Below are positions 58,900 through 64,000 of a stretch of 64,000 nt of DNA, one piece after another (the stretch's first letter is position 1; each line of letters begins with the position of its first letter). The stretch is from Pseudisothecium myosuroides. Taxonomy: Eukaryota > Streptophyta > Bryopsida > Hypnales > Lembophyllaceae. A model generated the notes under the pieces. It did no database searches, was not told where the DNA came from, and worked only from the letters and a program-made list of their open reading frames with translations. The stretch covers positions 1,366,501-1,430,500 of the forward strand of contig OX637290.1 in NCBI GenBank assembly GCA_951799445.1, given 5' to 3'. Position numbers and translations under genes: made by a program.

Positions 58900-60890
58900 A
58901 TTAGAATGTCAATTTCATTAAATTGTTGGAATTCCACAACTTAGGGACTCAACCCTTTTTTTCAGGGCGTTCTGCCTGAAACGTAAATCAATATCAATCC
59001 TAGTTTATACACCTTCGTGTACATAGGAAGTGTCACAGAATCATGCAAAAACAACACTGAGTAGGAGTAATGCTTAAACCAAGTACAGCACATGCTGATT
59101 GCATTAAAATTTTCATGTAGTTTGACTGTATTAAAAGGCCTATCATAGATCTTGATTTAATTCTGTGAAAGGGGCATATATAATTAGGAAAGTCCATGCC
59201 TCAATCACTTTCTTTCAGAGTTATCAAACATGGAGAGGACTGTTACAGGGGATCGAATTTAACGGTATATATATCAATTGTGCAATAATCCCTTTCACGT
59301 GCAAAAATCCTGTACGGCTTACTCAGCAAGTGCAATCCAAGTTTTGCTCAAATATACTCCAGGTGACCGTTTCGACTCCCATATTGTTTGCAAACCTGAA
59401 AACTTGTGGATATTTCATCTGCATTCTCGTGGGTAACGATCATCCGGGCGGAGCAGCGACCGCCTGTCACCTATGTGGGGGTAAGCAGGACAGTAAGGAC
59501 CTGAGGCTGTAAGCAGGGCCCGCCGGAGGAGGCATGTGCTGTCCGATCGCAGGATTGGGCGGAGCTGCAGAGGCTCCGCGTGGGGCGGGCAACCGAGCAG
59601 CGCTCACTCCCCGCTCTTTGTGGTGGAGGGATTTCGGGCCTGAATGCTCTTCGGTGAATTGCCCTGCAAGGCTAGCTTTCAAGGACCACTATCCTTCTGT
59701 GTAAATTTCACACTTGAGAAAAATCCAATGTGGATGAATATAAATTTGAAGAAGTCGATTTCAAACGAATTGGCATCAATACGTCCTATAAGCTTGGTAG
59801 CTTAGGAAGCTTCCATTTGAAATAGAGTTCTGCTGAATTCGAAGAACACTAATCTTAATCACTTGTTTGTATGATGAACAAGAACATGATTAGCATACTG
59901 AGCATACTGAGCATCTAGCTAAGCCTCCGACAAACATATTGGCCGCACATTAGAGGAGTAACAAACCCAAGTATATTTCATCAAGGTTAAGTACAAAGCT
60001 GTGGCTTTTGAGCTCCCACTACTTGCAGTTATTCATTCACCCACTTTGAATTTGATTACAGTAAAAAGTAACTGGTCGGATTTTGAGCTAAACAGATGTA
60101 AGCTTTGATACGCAATGCTTCAAGATCAACAAATTGGGTGAAGCCTTCACCAACAAGGTGGAAAAAACAGTAGTCGTGGCAGATGGCACATTAGGCCAGT
60201 AAGCTTGAGTTCTAACACTTGAACCTCCTGCAATTAAGATTCCAGTACTGAATTAAGTAGCATAAATTGAAATATCACATCCGAAAGATAATCCAAAAAG
60301 CAAATCTCCATGCTGCAGGTTACCCCTAAGCTTTGTGTACCGCTTCCAGAATTTTTCTAACTCAATGTTTGGGACCTTGTGTGATGAGCTATTTTTCAAA
60401 CATTACCATCATCTCCGCAGACAGCCTCTGTCGAAGGGAGCAGTAGCTTACAGCTGCCCCCATTTTCACCTCCTAATGATATATCAAGCCTCCCCCAACA
60501 TAAGCTTAAGTGACTGATGCTAATCTGCTGATCAGTTTGAACTGCAAATCACGACACTTTCCGCCCAAATAATTTCTGGACAGCTTCGTCACTTGCAGGC
60601 TCTAAGCAACAAATTCATGTGAGAAATTGCCTCCCCTCGAAGCTTTCCCCTCTTTTGAATCGTCTGTCGAATGAAAAATCGATTTGAGAATCGGATTATG
60701 TAGGATTAAAGTTGAGAAGGCTCTATTTTGGGTTTTATTACTCTATCATCAGTTGCGTGCGTTGCTTTTGGGGTGATTTTGCTAACTTCATCTATTCTGA
60801 AATGAGCAATACTTTGCAGATTATTCCAATATTTTTTTTCAAAATTGCAACAAATATGCTCCTTGGTAGAAAGCTCTTCACCTATGTCCC
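58900..60890. other. Mostly unrecognised; GC-rich island at 59410-59690
   Basis: The island (about 65% G+C by eye) stands out from its surroundings. Overlapping frames on both strands (115 codons plus, 71 codons minus) have no recognised motif. It has no tRNA or rRNA features that I can identify. The rest is ordinary intergenic DNA. Confidence 0.25.
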
Positions 60891-60891
60891 T

Positions 60892-61699
60892 TTAACCCCT
60901 AAATGCCCAAGCCTTTTTAAGTGTGTTTTGACTATGAAAAAGAGCATGGGCTTATAGTTAACCCCAATGAAGCAAATTGTATTTTTCTCAAAATCTAACC
61001 TTGTAGATGTTTAAAGAGCTTGATTATAAGTATGCATACCAATTTTGAGTGCAAAATTGCGTAGGAGTTGTGAGATTATAACAAGAGAAATGTATGCTTT
61101 CTATTTTTAGTATGCTGCCTTCCCCACAATGTTTTAGAAATTTGCATATAAAAGTTTTTTGGGATGCGAAGTGACATGAACGACTACAAATAATGTTAGC
61201 ACACTAAAATGCACTTTCAAAAAACTTAATTTCACATGAAAAGCTATCAAACTTATTACACAATCCACCTTGCAATTGATGAGATGCAATTTTTTATATA
61301 AGTATAAATTGCAAATAACTCCAAATCAACACTTGCATGTTTAAATTTTCAATGGTGAAAATCATGAAAACACTTTACTCTTTCTATTGGGACCATTTTC
61401 AAAGCAAATGGATAAGTACAAGTTTTTAGATCTCAAATCAAGTGAAATTGGCAAAAGTTGGGAAATTAAGTAAAATTAGGAAGCTTTACTCTTCCACTAA
61501 TGGACATACATGGCTTTGAAGACCTCTCAAAAATCAAATGTTTACATTTTGCAGTGAAAAATGAAAGTTTTCAATTAATAACCCGAAAAAAAGCCCGAAA
61601 AAAAATTTAAAACGATCAAATGAATTTAACTGCCCATACCAAAATGAGACTGAAATTTCAAATCGACCATATATGGTCGCTCAAGCAATTGAGGGTTAA
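60892..61699 (+). mobile_element. TTAA-flanked element, copy L
   Basis: Left end TTAA-CCCCTAAATGCCCAAG; the likely right end is CAATTGAGGG-TTAA at 61699. That TTAA is also the left TTAA of copy M, so the two are adjacent. A second TTAA-CCCC at 60958 suggests a small nested or solo end inside. Confidence 0.5.
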
Positions 61700-62337
61700 C
61701 CCCTAAATGCCTAAGGCCTTTTTTGAACTTCTAGGATCCTGCTCTAAATTGAACAAAAAAAAAACACTTTGATAATTCTTTTTTTTTGAATTGTAACCAT
61801 ATAAATTCAAACTAGACATGTTAGAGGTCACATAGGAAAAGAAAACACAACAATATCACTTATGAATTGAAAGATTATAATGTTTGACAATGAGGGTGTT
61901 AAACTACAAAAATGAATTGAAGTCTTTTTATCCTCTTTTCACATGCCAAATCTAAAAAGTTGGCCAACAAAAAATATGAGGTTAAAGGACCTAACATGCA
62001 TAACCCCAATCAATTTACAACTTTTCAAAATCTACTCTACAATTTTTTTAAATGAATTTCTAATGTGATTTTTCCTCCAAGATCTAGTGTATTTGAGGCT
62101 CATTTCCAAGAGCCTCAACACTACAAAAAGTCAAGATTGCAATGGGTATCCTTGTACAAAATCTTGAACAAAAAAATCACAATCAATCAATTTCAAAATT
62201 GGATTTTTGACACTAAAACTAGACTTCAAAAAAATTCAAAAATATAAATTACTAAAAATAGCAACTTGGTTAGTTTTTATTTAACTTCAAAGTTTTGTTG
62301 ACACCAAAATTTGGTGCCTCGGGCATTTAGGGGTTAA
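61696..62337 (+). mobile_element. TTAA-flanked MITE, copy M (type 4)
   Basis: TTAA-CCCCTAAATGCCTAAGGC at the left and GGGCATTTAGGGG-TTAA at the right: the best preserved termini in the window (about 16 matching bp). It is 642 bp and non-coding. An inverted relative is copy N at 46250-46800. Confidence 0.8.
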
Positions 62338-62439
62338 GAGCACCTTGATCCGTAACAACCTTAGATTCAATACAACATCTCACTACAAGAGGTCCTAGAT
62401 CCTTTCAAAAGATGGACAACTGCGTATCTACAGCCAAAA

Positions 62440-62895
62440 TCGCACCCTACCTAACTCTGCCATCAACACTTTATGTACATCTCAAAAATAAATATGAACA
62501 TTTGTTGAAGAAACAATTTTAGAAAATGTACCAAGAAAAACTTTGACCTTTTGTTACTTTTGCATACATAATCCAAATCTTATGTTCTTCAATGCATTGA
62601 AATCTCCTTTCACTTGCCAACAAGAAAATAAGAAAATTTGACAAATATAATAATAATAATTAAAACTATCATACCTTAAATCAAGTTGTTTGTTTTATTT
62701 GATACGGTGAGATCTCTAAGCCCATGGGGCCCCAATTGCATTTTGGGTACCATTGGAAAGCTCTCTACAAGGAGGGGTGCACAGGCTTTGCTTCATGGCG
62801 TTTGAACCTATGATGTGAAAGTTATTGAATTTCAAAAAAATTAAAAAAATTACTTTTATTTTTATTTTTATTGTAGCAACAGCATAGGGCACACT
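62440..62895. repeat. Dispersed repeat T, copy 3, one unit
   Basis: Collinear with 3640-4600 but holding only one of the 230-bp units; it ends GCATAGGGCACACTAAT like the other copies. Non-coding. Confidence 0.6.
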
Positions 62896-63000
62896 AATAA
62901 AAACGAAGTCATAGGAGCAAAAAGTGATGGTTTGGGATACCCACCTTAGAGCATCTCTATTCTTTCCCTGAAAGGATCCTGCGATGGTGTACGTATTGTG

Positions 63001-63185
63001 AGCATGGGCAAGTTTTCATCCCCCACTACGACCGCCCAATTTGGCCTTGTTACCTTAACCATGGGAAAACAAGCAGTGGAAGTGGAGGTATATTGTAAGC
63101 CCAGGCAAATTTTTGTCCCCCATTGCAACCGCCCAATTTGGCCTTGTTACCCCGGCCATGGAAAAACAACCAGTGGAACTGCAAT
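63001..63185. repeat. Tandem duplication, 97-bp period
   Basis: ACCGCCCAATTTGGCCTTGT occurs at 63031 and at 63128, and the flanking GGCAA.TTTT.ATCCCCCA and CCATGGAAAAACAA segments are repeated too. The 73-codon frame crossing it repeats the same peptide and is not taken as a gene. Confidence 0.8.
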
Positions 63186-63879
63186 CCTTCGGAGTTTGCT
63201 CACTTCTCCCGTTCCCTAGATTATTGTGAGAGAATTCTTGTCGTGACTTGTTTGCACACTTGATTTGTTATCGGTGCCAAGCAGTGAACAGTACCACACA
63301 GTCAACAATGTCAGATTATGAATTGATAGACTTGAAATTGAGAACAAATACAAAAATTTGACAGTTTTTCCAACGCTTGAGGACAAGTATGGCTGGGGAA
63401 GTATTGCAGTACAAATCACTTTTTCAGTTGGAAAAATCCCGATAGGGAGTTCTCCATGTTGATTTTTTAAAGCAAGAGTGGAGAGGCTCTTAAAGTAACT
63501 ACACCTTAAATCGCATTGTTAAGCAATTCAGCATGAGTTCAACATGGTTTTCACTATTATATTGAAAAAATAAATTGTGGGGTCCCATTGATAGTCAAAA
63601 CAGGAATAAACTACGAATTTTCAAAGTGCTAAAAATCGGTGTACCTAAAAACGATCATAGAGTCATATGAATAATGGGAGTACATTTTAGGCAAGAATAT
63701 CCAGTGTGCGATTTTAGGAAGCGTGAGATTTTAGGTGTAGTTACCTTACAATAAGTTGTGCCTTGATCATGGAAAGAGTTCCTTGACCAGGAATCATGTT
63801 GCTTGTAGTATTGCCATGTCGCAATACAGACAAGGGAGAATAGTGATTTCTGGTCACAGCCAAAGAATGGTTCCAAGGC

Positions 63880-64000
63880 ACCCTTGCAAACTCATAATCA
63901 TAATGTAGTCCATTTTTGTATACATGGCAATTAGTTATTGGACACAGAGAGGCAGGTTATTTGCCATAATCGGGGCTGCATAAGCAATACAGATACGGGT
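63880..64000. repeat. Dispersed repeat V, copy 2 (cut by window end)
   Basis: Matches 23640-23757 with only scattered differences. It runs towards the right edge of the window, so its full extent is unknown. Confidence 0.75.

Overview
This window is nuclear DNA from a land plant. It is AT-rich and gene-poor, with intron-containing genes in plant families and most of the remaining space filled by decayed, non-autonomous transposable elements. I saw no organellar block, rRNA, tRNA or CRISPR array. An L-type lectin receptor kinase split by an intron inside the kinase glycine loop is unlike the usual intronless flowering-plant form. With the very low gene density, this fits a non-flowering plant with a large genome, but that is only an inference.

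Layout. 0-9 kb: transposon-derived DNA (TTAA-flanked elements at 0.35, 2.3 and 5.1 kb, a TA-flanked element at 7.4 kb, small fold-backs). 9.3-14.3 kb: a complete four-exon NPF (NRT1/PTR) transporter gene on the minus strand, with its promoter side extending to about 16 kb. 16-28 kb: nested elements, ending in a 2.7 kb element with arms of about 0.9 kb (25.1-27.8 kb). 28.2-31.9 kb: a candidate upstream exon, then a two-exon L-type lectin receptor kinase on the plus strand. 32-40 kb: more elements, a decayed plus-strand coding fragment (37.8 kb), and a short hAT-type element with a perfect 8-bp target duplication (39.8 kb). 40.9-43 kb: an extremely AT-rich block with remains of an OTU-type cysteine protease. 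43.1-44.2 kb: exons of a DGS1/NCA2-like gene, apparently a truncated pseudogene. 45.7-48 kb: elements. 48.7-49.6 kb: a two-exon minus-strand gene for an unrecognised 252-aa basic protein. 50.9-54.2 kb: a plus-strand TATA box, a repeat-rich leader, one short candidate first exon with a strong donor, then a purine-rich tandem-repeat tract. 54.2-64 kb: tandem repeats, unrecognised GC-rich segments, one doubtful minus-strand coding fragment, and two TTAA elements sharing one TTAA site.

Only the NPF transporter and the receptor kinase look like intact genes of known function. The first is a plasma-membrane or tonoplast solute carrier (nitrate, peptide or hormone class). The second is a cell-surface kinase with a legume-lectin ectodomain. 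They lie about 15 kb apart in opposite orientation, and nothing suggests they act together. The most unusual content is a set of TTAA-flanked, CCCC...GGGG-ended elements that look like piggyBac-type MITEs, the long-armed element, the OTU-protease relic in an AT-rich insertion, and the orphan basic protein.
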